NCBI GenBank assembly: GCA_020850755.1
Contig: JADZEB010000013.1
Location: 62,001-126,000, forward strand
DNA from: Alphaproteobacteria bacterium
GTDB taxonomy: Bacteria; Pseudomonadota; Alphaproteobacteria; Acetobacterales; Acetobacteraceae
Direction: 5' to 3'
DNA length: 64,000 nucleotides
Numbering within the stretch: position 1 is the stretch's first letter; each line of letters begins with the position of its first letter. Positions 37,092-45,153 of this stretch are shown one piece after another. The notes under the pieces were generated by a model that saw only the letters and a list, made by a program, of their open reading frames with translations, ran no database searches and had not been told where the DNA came from. Position numbers and translations under genes: made by a program.

Positions 37092-37667
37092 ATGACGGGA
37101 ACGCTGGTTCTCGTGGTGGGGCCTAGCGGCGCCGGAAAGGACAGCATCCTCGATGGGGCGCGCGCGGCTCTGGCAACGGAGCCGCGCGTGCGATTCCTGC
37201 GCCGTGCCATCACCCGTCCGGCCGAGGCTGGCGGCGAGGCGCACGAAGCCGTGTCCGAGGCCGCGTTCCACGCCCGCCGCGCCGCGGGCGGCTTCGCGCT
37301 GTCCTGGTGCGCGCATGGCCTGCTCTACGGCATCCCGGCCGATGCGCTGGCCGGTCGCGCGCGCGGCATGGTCTGCATCGCCAACATCTCGCGCACGGTG
37401 GTCGCCGAAGCTGCGGAGCGCCTCCCTCCCGTGCTGGTCGCGCACATCACTGCACCACCCCCGGTGCTGGCCACGCGGCTGGCCGCGCGCGGGCGGGAAA
37501 GCCGCGCCGAGATCGAGGCGCGGCTGGCGCGCGCCGCACCTTTCGCCGCGCCGCCGGGCGTGGCGGTGGCCGAGATCGTCAATGACGCGTCCCTGGCCGA
37601 AGCAGTGGCGCGCTTCTGCGCCCTGCTGCGCGGCTGCCTCGGCGGCGGGACGAACGTGGCGCGCTAG
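37092..37667 (+). CDS. phnN: ribose 1,5-bisphosphate phosphokinase PhnN
   Basis: Converts ribose 1,5-bisphosphate to phosphoribosyl diphosphate, the step that returns the sugar of the C-P lyase pathway to nucleotide metabolism. It has a guanylate-kinase-like P-loop (GPSGAGKDS, residues 10-18) and a downstream RRAITRP stretch. At 191 residues it is family-sized. It is on the plus strand and meets the phn operon tail-to-tail, sharing the 4 bases CTAG (37664-37667) with the DUF1045 gene. The ribosome site is weak. Confidence 0.88.
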   Translation: MTGTLVLVVGPSGAGKDSILDGARAALATEPRVRFLRRAITRPAEAGGEAHEAVSEAAFHARRAAGGFALSWCAHGLLYGIPADALAGRARGMVCIANISRTVVAEAAERLPPVLVAHITAPPPVLATRLAARGRESRAEIEARLARAAPFAAPPGVAVAEIVNDASLAEAVARFCALLRGCLGGGTNVAR

Positions 37668-38362
37668 GCCCCGAGCGTGAACCGCGCGGCGATGGCGAAG
37701 GGCGCGATGCGGCTGGCTTGGGCGAACAGGCAGAGCTCGTTCACCGGCACCGGCCCGCGCTCCAGGCGGGCGGCGGCGTCGGCGGCGATGGCGGGCCAGA
37801 GCAGGGCCTTGTCCTCCGCCGCCAGACGCTGCGAGAGCGTCATGTGGAAGCGGAATTCCTCGAACACATAGGGGTAGCCCCAGCGCTGCAGATATTCGTC
37901 CTGCCGGGCCGAGAGGCGCGCCTTGCGGCGGCGCGCGAGCTCGGCCTCGTCGGGCGGCTGGCGGAACGCGTCGAAGGCGCGCACGCAGGCATCGGCGAGA
38001 TCATGCACGGCGGGGCAGGGGCCGGAAGGAGTGAGCGCCAGGAAGCCATCGAGGTCGGTCAGGCGCAGTGCCGGCAGGAGGAAGTGCGGCTGCCGGCGCG
38101 CGAAGGCCGCAAGCGCGGCGCGCAAGCCCGCCTCGTCCGTGCCGGCGCGCAAGGCGAAGGGCGGCTTGAGCGTCGCGTGGAAGCCGTAGCGGCGCGGATC
38201 CTCGGTCAGCGCATGCAGCCGCTCCGGCGCAAGGCCAGCCACAGCCGGCTGCGCGATGGCGGTGCCGCCAGCCGCATCGCGGCCGAGCCAGCGGCAGCCG
38301 AACGCCCACAGCGGGCTGTCGGGGGGCGGGGCGAGATAGAGCGCGTAGCGCGGCGCGGACAT
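37664..38362 (-). CDS. DUF1045 protein, 2H phosphoesterase-like
   Basis: A 232-residue protein of the DUF1045 group commonly encoded with C-P lyase genes. Two HxTL motifs, His62 (FHATLKPP) and His173 (FHMTLSQ), identify the 2H phosphoesterase fold, which opens 2',3'-cyclic or similar cyclic phosphodiesters. In this pathway PhnP opens the cyclic ribose phosphate made by PhnJ; no phnP is seen here, so this protein may replace it. That is inference. It lies 16 bases after phnM at the end of the operon. An upstream in-frame start at 38452 is possible but overlaps phnM. Confidence 0.87.
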   Translation of the reverse strand: MSAPRYALYLAPPPDSPLWAFGCRWLGRDAAGGTAIAQPAVAGLAPERLHALTEDPRRYGFHATLKPPFALRAGTDEAGLRAALAAFARRQPHFLLPALRLTDLDGFLALTPSGPCPAVHDLADACVRAFDAFRQPPDEAELARRRKARLSARQDEYLQRWGYPYVFEEFRFHMTLSQRLAAEDKALLWPAIAADAAARLERGPVPVNELCLFAQASRIAPFAIAARFTLGA

Positions 38363-38378
38363 GACGGCGCGTGAACGC

Positions 38379-39521
38379 TCAGACCACGCGCTGGCCGGCG
38401 CGCCAGACCTGGCGCACATGCGGCACGCCGTCGGTGAGGTGGGCCCAGACAAGGTCTGCGCGCTTGCCGACCGCTATCGCGCCGCGATCGTCGAGCTTGA
38501 CCATCCGGGCCGGAATGGCGGTGACGAGATTGATCGCCGCCGGCAGCCCCATCTCGCCCGCCGCGAACAGATGGAAGGCCGCGCTCAGCATCGCGTCGGG
38601 CACATAGTCGCTGGCGATGACATCGGCATGGCCAGCGCGCAAGAGCTCGATCGCCGCGACATTGCCCGAATGCGAGCCCCCGCGCACGATGTTGGGCGCG
38701 CCCACGATGACGTCCATGCCGGCGCCGCGCGCCGCCTCTGCCGCCTCGGCCGTGACCGGGAACTCGGAGATGGTGATGCCCTCGCGCGCGCCCTCGGCCA
38801 CTTCCTCGACGGTGCGGTCATCGTGGCTGGCCACCGGCAGGCCGCGCGCCTTGGCCCTGGGCAGCACGGCGCGGCGATTATGGTCGCGCCAGCGCGCGCG
38901 GCTCTCGCGCCGCTCCGCGAGGAACGCGTCGGCTTCCTCGCGCGAGGTGCCGAAGCGCTTGAACTGCGAGGCACGCCACCGATCGAGATCGCCATACTGG
39001 CCATGCCCGGGCGTGTGATCCATCAGCGAGATCATGCGCACCAGCGGATCGTCGGCAACCCGCCCGAAGAAGTCGAGCATGTTGCCGACGCTCACCTCGC
39101 AACGCAGATGCAGGAAATGCTCGCTGCGCAGGAGGCCGCGCGGCACCAGCGCACGCAGTTCGGCCACCACCTCCTCGAAGGTCTGCTCGCGCCCGCGATC
39201 GGCCCCGACCGCGCCGAGGCACATCGCATCCAGCACGGTCGTCACGCCGGCCGCGGCCGATTGCGCGTCGTGCGACAGCATCGCCCCGCGCGGGTTCCAG
39301 CGCACCCCGGCGCGCGGCACCATGTGGCGCTCGACATTGTCGGTATGCACATCGACCAGGCCTGGAAGCAGGTAGTCGCCTTCGAGGTCTAGTGCGGCGC
39401 GCAGGGTGCTGCGGCCGCGATCGATCGCGGCGATGGTGCTGCCCCGGACCAGCACGGTGCCGGTGAATGCCTCCTCGGGCGTGACGATGACGGCGTTGGT
39501 GTAGACGGTCTCGGTGCTCAT
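38379..39521 (-). CDS. phnM: ribose 1-methylphosphonate 5-triphosphate diphosphatase PhnM
   Basis: Removes pyrophosphate from alpha-D-ribose 1-methylphosphonate 5-triphosphate to give the substrate of PhnJ. It is a metal-dependent amidohydrolase fold with His59 and Asp61 in VDVHTDNVERH. Further ligands are the His of HFLHLRCE, MDHTPGH and ASHDD. At 380 residues it is typical. ATG 39521 overlaps the phnL stop in an ATGA arrangement. It is located in the canonical place between phnL and the DUF1045 gene. Confidence 0.93.
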   Translation of the reverse strand: MSTETVYTNAVIVTPEEAFTGTVLVRGSTIAAIDRGRSTLRAALDLEGDYLLPGLVDVHTDNVERHMVPRAGVRWNPRGAMLSHDAQSAAAGVTTVLDAMCLGAVGADRGREQTFEEVVAELRALVPRGLLRSEHFLHLRCEVSVGNMLDFFGRVADDPLVRMISLMDHTPGHGQYGDLDRWRASQFKRFGTSREEADAFLAERRESRARWRDHNRRAVLPRAKARGLPVASHDDRTVEEVAEGAREGITISEFPVTAEAAEAARGAGMDVIVGAPNIVRGGSHSGNVAAIELLRAGHADVIASDYVPDAMLSAAFHLFAAGEMGLPAAINLVTAIPARMVKLDDRGAIAVGKRADLVWAHLTDGVPHVRQVWRAGQRVV

Positions 39522-40240
39522 GCGGCGGTCGTGTCGCTCACGGTCTGCGGTCGGACGGTGAAGGTGCGCGTGGCGGCGGCATCGCGCACCTCCTCGTCGT
39601 GGAAGATGCCGACGATGGCCGAGCCGCGGCGCTTGGCCTCGTCGATCAGCGTCAGGACGATACGCCGGTTGGCGGCATCGAGCGCGGCGGTGGGCTCGTC
39701 GAGCAGCAGCACGGGATAGGCCATGACGAAGCATCGCGCCAGGTTGACGCGCTGCTGCTCCCCGCCCGAGAAGGTGGCCGGCGGCAGGCCCCAGAGGCGC
39801 GGCGGGATGTTCAACCGCGCCAGCATCGCCTCGGCCCGCGCCAGTGCCTCCGGCCCCGGCACGCCGACCGCGCGCAAGGGCTCGGCCACGATCTCGCGCG
39901 CCGGCACGCGCGGGATGACGCGCCGGAACTGGCTGACATAGCCCATCGTCTCGCGCCGCACCGCCAGCACATCGTGCGGCGCGGCATTGGCCATGTCGAC
40001 GAAACCGCCGCGATGGTGCACGCGGATGCTGCCCGATTGCGGCTTGTAGTTGGCATAGAGGCAGCGCATCAGCGTGCTTTTCCCCGCCCCCGATGGCCCG
40101 GCGAGGACCACGCACTCGCCTGGCGCGACGGCAAGGTCGACATCGTCGAGCACGCCGAGCACCAGCCCGCCTTGCAGGTGCAGGGTGAAATGCTTGCGGA
40201 GCTTCTCGACAAGCAGCAGGGGCTCGCGGGTCATGCTCAT
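39518..40240 (-). CDS. phnL: C-P lyase ABC-type ATPase PhnL
   Basis: ABC-type ATPase associated with the C-P lyase core, 240 residues. It has Walker A (GPSGAGKS, from residue 48), an FSGGEQQRVN signature, Walker B (VLLLDEPTAALD) and an H-loop (IFHDEE). It is related to soluble ABC ATPases and is not a transporter subunit here. Its start overlaps the phnK stop, and its stop overlaps the phnM start, each by 4 bases. Confidence 0.93.
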   Translation of the reverse strand: MSMTREPLLLVEKLRKHFTLHLQGGLVLGVLDDVDLAVAPGECVVLAGPSGAGKSTLMRCLYANYKPQSGSIRVHHRGGFVDMANAAPHDVLAVRRETMGYVSQFRRVIPRVPAREIVAEPLRAVGVPGPEALARAEAMLARLNIPPRLWGLPPATFSGGEQQRVNLARCFVMAYPVLLLDEPTAALDAANRRIVLTLIDEAKRRGSAIVGIFHDEEVRDAAATRTFTVRPQTVSDTTAA

Positions 40241-41016
40241 GCAGCCAGCACCGAGGAGACGAGGAGTTGCGTATAGGGGTGCTGCGGATCGTCCAGCACC
40301 TGGTCGGTGAGGCCCGTTTCCACCACCTGGCCGCGCTGCATCACCATCAGCCTGTGCGCGAGCAGCCGCGTGACGGCAAGATCGTGCGTCACGATGATGG
40401 CCGAGAGGCCGAGCACGGCGACAAGATTCCGGATCAGGTCGAGCAGGCGCGCCTGCACCGAAACGTCGAGCCCGCCCGTGGGCTCGTCCATGAACACGAG
40501 GCGCGGATGCGTCACCAGCGTGCGCGCGATCTGCAGGCGCTGCTGCATGCCGCCCGAGAAGGTGCGCGGCAGATCGTCGATGCGCCCGAGATCCATCTCG
40601 ACGCGCGCGAGCCAGTCCTCGGCCGCGCCGCGGATGTTGCCGTAATGGCGCGCGCCCACGGCCATCAGCCGCTCGCCGACATTGGCCCCGGCCGAGACGT
40701 TCATGCGCAGCCCGTCGCGCGGGTTCTGGTGCACGATGCCCCAGTCGGTGCGCGCGAGCATACGCCGTGCCGGCTCGCTCATGGCTTGGATGTCCTGCAT
40801 CGCGCCCTGGCGGTCGCGGAACAGGACCGTGCCGGCATCCGGGCGCAGGCTGCCGGAGACGAGATGGAGAAGCGTCGTCTTGCCCGAGCCGGACTCGCCC
40901 ACCACGCCCATTACCTCGCCGGGCCAGAGATCGAAGGACACTTCGCGCACGGCGGCGATCGCGCCGAAGCGGCGCGACAGCCCGCGCACGGACAGGATCG
41001 GTTCGGCGGCGCTCAT
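40237..41016 (-). CDS. phnK: C-P lyase ABC-type ATPase PhnK
   Basis: ABC-family subunit that binds the PhnGHIJ core through PhnJ, 259 residues. Walker A is GESGSGKT (residues 40-47). The signature is FSGGMQQRLQ, Walker B is VFMDEPTGGLD and the H-loop is VTHD, so both ATP-binding and hydrolysis motifs are intact. The start at 41016 overlaps the phnJ stop by ATGA. A longer frame runs into phnJ and is not needed. Confidence 0.93.
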   Translation of the reverse strand: MSAAEPILSVRGLSRRFGAIAAVREVSFDLWPGEVMGVVGESGSGKTTLLHLVSGSLRPDAGTVLFRDRQGAMQDIQAMSEPARRMLARTDWGIVHQNPRDGLRMNVSAGANVGERLMAVGARHYGNIRGAAEDWLARVEMDLGRIDDLPRTFSGGMQQRLQIARTLVTHPRLVFMDEPTGGLDVSVQARLLDLIRNLVAVLGLSAIIVTHDLAVTRLLAHRLMVMQRGQVVETGLTDQVLDDPQHPYTQLLVSSVLAA

Positions 41017-41927
41017 GACTTGCCCTCGGCGATCTCCTGCAGCGCATGCCCGGCAAGCGGGCCGCGATGGCCTGCGCCACGGCGCTCGGCGCAATGATCG
41101 GTGTCGGAGCAGACGAACATGCGCCCGCCCTTGTCGTCGGTCACGACCTCGTCGAGATAGCTGTCGGGCGCGCCGCAGAGATCGCAGCAGCGATCGGCGC
41201 GCCAGACCTTGAAGGGATGGTCGTCGAAGTCGAGGCTCTGCACCTCGGTGTGCGGGGGCACGGCGTAGATGCGCTTCTCGCGGCCGGCGCCGAACAGCTG
41301 CAAGGCTGCCATGCGGTGCATTTTCGGATTGTCGAAGGCCGGGATGGGCGAGGGCGCCATCAGGTAGCGGCCATTCACCATCACCGGGTAGTTGTAGCTC
41401 GTGGCGATGCGCCCGAAACGGGCGATATCCTCGTAGAGCTTCACATGCATCAGCCCGTAGTCGGCAAGCGCGTGCATCTTGCGCGCCTCCGCCTCGCGCG
41501 GTTCGAGTTGGCGCAAGGGCTCGGGTTGCGGCACCTGGTAGACGAGGATCTGGCCGGCCGAGAGCGGGCGTTCGGGGATGCGGTGGCGGGTCTGGATGAT
41601 GGTGGCCACCGCCGTGCGCTCGGTCGTTGCCACACCGGCCACGCGCGCGAAGAAGCGGCGGATCGAGACGGCGTTGGTGGTGTCGTCCGCGCCCTGGTCG
41701 ATCACCTTGAGCGTGTCGGCGGGTCCGATGATCGAGGCGGTGATCTGGATCCCGCCCGTGCCCCAGCCATAGGGCAGCGGCATCTCGCGCGAGCCGAACG
41801 GCACCTGGTAGCCAGGAATTGCCACCGCCTTCAGCAGCGCGCGGCGGATCATGCGTTTCGTCTGCTCGTCGAGATAGCCGAAATTGTAGCCGGGATCGGT
41901 GGCGGGCCGGGCGGGCAGCGTGTCCAT
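41013..41927 (-). CDS. phnJ: C-P lyase radical-SAM subunit PhnJ
   Basis: Catalytic radical S-adenosylmethionine enzyme that breaks the carbon-phosphorus bond, releasing the hydrocarbon and ribose cyclic phosphate. The 4Fe-4S ligands are Cys248, Cys251 and Cys273, and Cys279 lies at the spacing of the catalytic thiyl residue. This C-x2-C-x21-C-x5-C pattern matches E. coli PhnJ. The N-terminal FGYLDEQTKRMIRRA and TASIIGPADTLKVIDQGADDT are highly conserved. Full length at 304 residues, so the pathway is very likely active. Confidence 0.96.
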   Translation of the reverse strand: MDTLPARPATDPGYNFGYLDEQTKRMIRRALLKAVAIPGYQVPFGSREMPLPYGWGTGGIQITASIIGPADTLKVIDQGADDTTNAVSIRRFFARVAGVATTERTAVATIIQTRHRIPERPLSAGQILVYQVPQPEPLRQLEPREAEARKMHALADYGLMHVKLYEDIARFGRIATSYNYPVMVNGRYLMAPSPIPAFDNPKMHRMAALQLFGAGREKRIYAVPPHTEVQSLDFDDHPFKVWRADRCCDLCGAPDSYLDEVVTDDKGGRMFVCSDTDHCAERRGAGHRGPLAGHALQEIAEGKS

Positions 41928-41946
41928 CGGATGCGCTCCTTTCCGC

Positions 41947-43101
41947 CTACACTGCCGCCGTGGCGAAGGCGTCGGCCGCGGCGCGTTCCTCGGCGGAGGC
42001 GCGCGCGAGCCTTGCCTCCGCTTCCGCGCGCAGGCGGCGGATCAGTTCTAGCTCAGACTGGAAATCGACATAGTGCGGCAGCTTGAGGTGCGTCACGAAC
42101 CCCGCGCCCTCGACATTGTCGGCGTGGTAGAGCACGAACTCCTCGTCCTGTGCCGGCCCGCGCCGCTCCTCGCCGAGCTCGCCCGCGCGCAGCGCGCGAT
42201 CGACCAGCGACATCGCCATCGCCTTGCGCTCGGACCAGCCGAACACCAGGCCATAGCCGCGCGTGAACTGCGGCGGGCGCAGGCGGCTGCCCTTGAACTG
42301 GTTCACCATTTCGCATTCGGTCAGGTCGATGTCGCCGATGTCGATGGCGAAGCCGAGTTCCTCCGGCACGATCTCGACCGCGACCGGGCCCTGGCGGATC
42401 TCGCCCACGAAGGGGTGGCTGCCGCCATAGCCGCGCTGCACCGAATAGCCGAGTGCGAGCAGGAAGCCCTCGTCGCCGCGGGCGAGCGATTGCAGGCGCA
42501 GATCGCGCGGAGCCGGGAACAGCAGCGGGTCGCGGGTGATGTCCCCGGGTGGGGGCGCGTCGGGCTCGGCCGGCGGCTCGGGCTGGATCAGTCCTTCGCT
42601 GTCTAGGAGCGCGGTCACATGCGGCATGGCCGGATCAAGCGGCGCCTCGGCCAGCGGGGCGCCCGGCGCCTCGCCCCCGCCGCCTTCGCCCGCATCGGCG
42701 GCGAGCGCGAAATCGAGCATGCGGTGCGAATAGTCGAAGGTGGGGCCCAGCACCTGCCCGCCGGGCAGGTCCTTGTAGGTGGCCGAGACGCGGCGCAGCA
42801 CGGTCATGCGCGCGGTATCGACCGGCAGGCTGTAGCCGAAGCGGGGCAGGGTGGTGCGGTAGGCGCGCACCAGGAACGCCGCCTCCACGAGGTCGCCGCG
42901 CGCCTGCTTGATCGCCAGCGCCGCAAGGCCGCGATCATAGAGCGCGCCCTCGCCCATGACGCGATCGACGGCAAGGCCGAGCTGCTGCTCGATCTGGCCG
43001 AGTGTCAGCGGTGCCTGCGCAGCATCGCCGCGCCGCTGCTCGGCCTGGAAGGCGTGGGCGTTGGCGATGGCGGTCTCGCCGCCCTTGACGGCAACATACA
43101 T
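41947..43101 (-). CDS. phnI: C-P lyase subunit PhnI
   Basis: Nucleosidase-type core subunit, 384 residues, that in E. coli forms ribose 1-phosphonate 5-triphosphate from ATP and phosphonate with PhnG and PhnH. The conserved start MYVAVKGGETAI and the internal RGYGLVFGWSERKAMAMS are family-diagnostic. It starts 3 bases after the phnH stop and ends 19 bases before phnJ. A Pro/Glu-rich low-complexity segment (PPAEPDAPPPG) is in a variable loop. Confidence 0.94.
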   Translation of the reverse strand: MYVAVKGGETAIANAHAFQAEQRRGDAAQAPLTLGQIEQQLGLAVDRVMGEGALYDRGLAALAIKQARGDLVEAAFLVRAYRTTLPRFGYSLPVDTARMTVLRRVSATYKDLPGGQVLGPTFDYSHRMLDFALAADAGEGGGGEAPGAPLAEAPLDPAMPHVTALLDSEGLIQPEPPAEPDAPPPGDITRDPLLFPAPRDLRLQSLARGDEGFLLALGYSVQRGYGGSHPFVGEIRQGPVAVEIVPEELGFAIDIGDIDLTECEMVNQFKGSRLRPPQFTRGYGLVFGWSERKAMAMSLVDRALRAGELGEERRGPAQDEEFVLYHADNVEGAGFVTHLKLPHYVDFQSELELIRRLRAEAEARLARASAEERAAADAFATAAV

Positions 43102-43104
43102 CGC

Positions 43105-43707
43105 TCAGCCCTCCAGCGCCGTGGTGCGTGGCAGGCAGGCGAGTGCGCTGCCGGCACACAGGACGAGGTCGATGCCGCGCGGGAAAAGGGCGCGGTTGGC
43201 GTCCCAGGCGGCGGCGAAGCCATCGGGCAGGCCGGAGACGGATACGCGCGCGCTGCCCTCGACCCCGGGGCCGCGCAGGGTGAAGCCGCCGCGCGCCTCC
43301 AGCGCCGCGACCTGCACGATCAGCGTGGCCGAGCGGTCGGGGTAGGCGTCCTCGCCGAGCGGGAAGCGGTCGAGCGGCAGGAGCGCACGGGCCGGATCGG
43401 CGATCAGGGCGAAGGCGGCGCGGGCCGGTTCGCGTACCACCGGACTGCCGGCATGGAAGCGCAGCCAGCCGAGCGCGTCCGGCGTCGCCGCTGCATCGTC
43501 GAGCCAGAAGGGCGTATCGAGATCGAGCAGGGTGAGTGCCGCCGCCGCCATCGCGGCGCCGAGCGGGGCGGGCGGGTGCAGGGCAGCCGGGATCGGGTGG
43601 ATCGTTCCAGGCCGTGCCATGGCATCGAGCAGGGCGCGAAAACAGGCCTGCGAGTCCAGCACCGGATCGGCGAAGCCCGGCGCGAGGGCGGGGGTGTTGG
43701 CGCGCAT
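43105..43707 (-). CDS. phnH: C-P lyase subunit PhnH
   Basis: Core subunit of the PhnGHIJ complex, 200 residues, with the characteristic GFADPVLDSQACFRALLDAMARPG at the N-terminus and GIDLVLC near the end. It sits 3 bases after phnG and 3 bases before phnI, so it is translationally coupled. The fold is related to PLP-enzyme domains without cofactor. Confidence 0.93.
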   Translation of the reverse strand: MRANTPALAPGFADPVLDSQACFRALLDAMARPGTIHPIPAALHPPAPLGAAMAAAALTLLDLDTPFWLDDAAATPDALGWLRFHAGSPVVREPARAAFALIADPARALLPLDRFPLGEDAYPDRSATLIVQVAALEARGGFTLRGPGVEGSARVSVSGLPDGFAAAWDANRALFPRGIDLVLCAGSALACLPRTTALEG

Positions 43708-43710
43708 CTC

Positions 43711-44175
43711 TCAACCCATCCTGACCATGGCGAAGAAATCGACGCGGGTCGCGGCCGCCTTGCGCAGGGACAGCGTGCGCGCCTCGGCCAGGCGCGCGGC
43801 CTCGGGCTCGACCAGCGCGGCCATCAGGCGCGGGCGGCGGGAGGGGGCCTGCAGCAGCGCGTCGAGCAACGCGGCAAGCTCGGCGCGGCGGGGCGCGCGG
43901 CCGGCGAGATAGGCGTGGCCCTGCGTGCCATCGGGCAGTTGCACGGCGCAGCGCGTGACGGTCATCTCGCCGAGGTTGAAGGGGATGCCGGTGCCGCCGG
44001 CGCGCCCGCGCGTCATCGCCATGCCGATCTCGGGCCGGCGCAGATGGGTGAAGGCGGGCAGGTCCGGCTCGGCGGCGAGCGCGGCGGCGAGGCTGGCTTC
44101 GGGGGCGCGGGCCAGCACGGCCATCCAGCGCTGGCGCTCGCTGCGCTCGGGCGAGGGGAGGGGGGCTTCGGGCAT
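43711..44175 (-). CDS. phnG: C-P lyase subunit PhnG
   Basis: First gene of the phn operon, 154 residues. It shows RQRWMAVLARA, the central EIGMAMTRGRAGGTG and the C-terminal RKAAATRVDFFAMVRMG, typical of PhnG. The start at 44175 follows from alignment to that N-terminus. The longer frame to 44574 runs into phnF and is rejected. Transcription starts in the region shared with phnF. Confidence 0.92.
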   Translation of the reverse strand: MPEAPLPSPERSERQRWMAVLARAPEASLAAALAAEPDLPAFTHLRRPEIGMAMTRGRAGGTGIPFNLGEMTVTRCAVQLPDGTQGHAYLAGRAPRRAELAALLDALLQAPSRRPRLMAALVEPEAARLAEARTLSLRKAAATRVDFFAMVRMG

Positions 44176-44293
44176 CCGGGTCGGTCCTGCGCTCGGGCGG
44201 CTGGATGTTGGCGCCGAAAGGTCTAGACGTTGCAACGTCCCGACATCTACTATGCCGCATCCTAGCGGCGCCGGCAACGGCCGCGCGTGAAGC
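44176..44293. promoter_or_regulatory. divergent phnG / phnF control region
   Basis: A 118-base gap between the phn operon and its likely regulator. It contains the composite palindrome at 44221-44239, described separately, so both directions can be controlled by PhnF. A TACTAT sequence at 44248-44253 could serve as a -10 toward phnF, but spacing to any -35 is poor. Confidence 0.5.
44221..44239. promoter_or_regulatory. candidate PhnF operator (HutC-type palindrome)
   Basis: GTCTAGAC (44221-44228) fits the GT-N-TA-N-AC core bound by HutC-subfamily GntR regulators, to which PhnF belongs. It is overlapped at its end by a perfect 14-base palindrome GACGTTGCAACGTC (44226-44239). The site is midway between phnG and phnF, as expected for autoregulation and operon repression. 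Confidence 0.6.
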
Positions 44294-45073
44294 TTGCGTG
44301 AAGAGAGAGCCTTGAAAGCCCCAGCCTCCGACGCACCCGCCCCGGCCTCCGCCGCGATGGACAGGCGCGCCGGCATCGCGCTCTGGCGCCAGATCGCCGA
44401 GAGCGTCGAGGCCGACATTGTCGGCGGCGCGGCACCACCCGGCAGCCGCCTGCCTACCGAGGCCGAACTCGCCGCGCGTTTCGGCGTCAACCGCCACACC
44501 GTGCGCCGCGCCATGGAGGAGCTGGAGCGGCGCAGCCTGGTGCGCATCGAGCAGGGGCGCGGCAGCTTCGTCACCGAGGATGTGCTCGACTACCAGATCG
44601 GGCCGCGCACGCGCTTTTCCGAGATCGTGGCGCGCCAGAACCGCGAGCCATCGGGCCAGTTGCTGCGCGCGGTCGAGATGCCCGCCGATGACGCGGTGGC
44701 GGCCGCGCTCGGTGTGCGGCGCGGGCGCAGCGTCTACCTGATCGAGCGGGTGGGCATGGTCGATGGCCGGCCGGTGGCGGTGTCGGCGCACTATTTCCCG
44801 GCCCAGCGCGTGCCCGGCCTGCTCGATGCCTATGCCCGGCTCGGCTCCATCACGGCGGCGCTTCGCGAGGCCGGCGTGCCCGACTATTTCCGCAAGACGA
44901 CGCGCATCACCGCGCGCATGCCCACCCCGCAGGAGGCCCGCCTCCTGCGCCAGCCGCAGAACCGCCCGCTTCTGGTGGCCGAGGCGGTGAATGTCGATGC
45001 CAAGGGCGCGGTGATCGAGTTCGGCCAGGCGCGTTACGCGTCGGGGCGTGTGCAGCTCGTGGTCGAGTCCTGA
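44294..45073 (+). CDS. phnF: GntR/HutC-family phosphonate regulator PhnF
   Basis: Transcriptional regulator, probably a repressor of the phn operon. The N-terminal winged helix (LWRQIAESVEADI, PTEAELAARFGVNRHTVRRAMEELE) is followed by the UTRA effector domain (residues about 100-255, YLIERVGMVDGRPVAVSAHYFP). The start is uncertain: TTG 44294 gives 259 residues, TTG 44312 follows GAGAGAG closely, and ATG 44357 would still keep the DNA-binding domain. Divergent from phnG over a HutC-type palindrome. Confidence 0.88.
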   Translation: MREERALKAPASDAPAPASAAMDRRAGIALWRQIAESVEADIVGGAAPPGSRLPTEAELAARFGVNRHTVRRAMEELERRSLVRIEQGRGSFVTEDVLDYQIGPRTRFSEIVARQNREPSGQLLRAVEMPADDAVAAALGVRRGRSVYLIERVGMVDGRPVAVSAHYFPAQRVPGLLDAYARLGSITAALREAGVPDYFRKTTRITARMPTPQEARLLRQPQNRPLLVAEAVNVDAKGAVIEFGQARYASGRVQLVVES

Positions 45074-45091
45074 GGTCCGCCGGAAACGAAA

Positions 45092-45098
45092 CTGTCAT
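45092..45098 (+). promoter_or_regulatory. possible Pho-box half-site
   Basis: CTGTCAT matches one half of the PhoB recognition repeat, 55 bases before the phnM-like gene. The expected second half 11 bases on (CCCGCGT) matches poorly, so this is weak evidence for phosphate-starvation control. Confidence 0.2.
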
Positions 45099-45153
45099 CG
45101 CTCCCGCGTTACCAATCGCCGCACCCTTTGCTAGGAAGGCCGAGAAGACCGCC

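Noticed and set aside
45092..45109. Complete Pho box upstream of the second PhnM gene
   Set aside because: Only the first 7-base half matches; the second half is poor, so it is listed as a weak half-site only.
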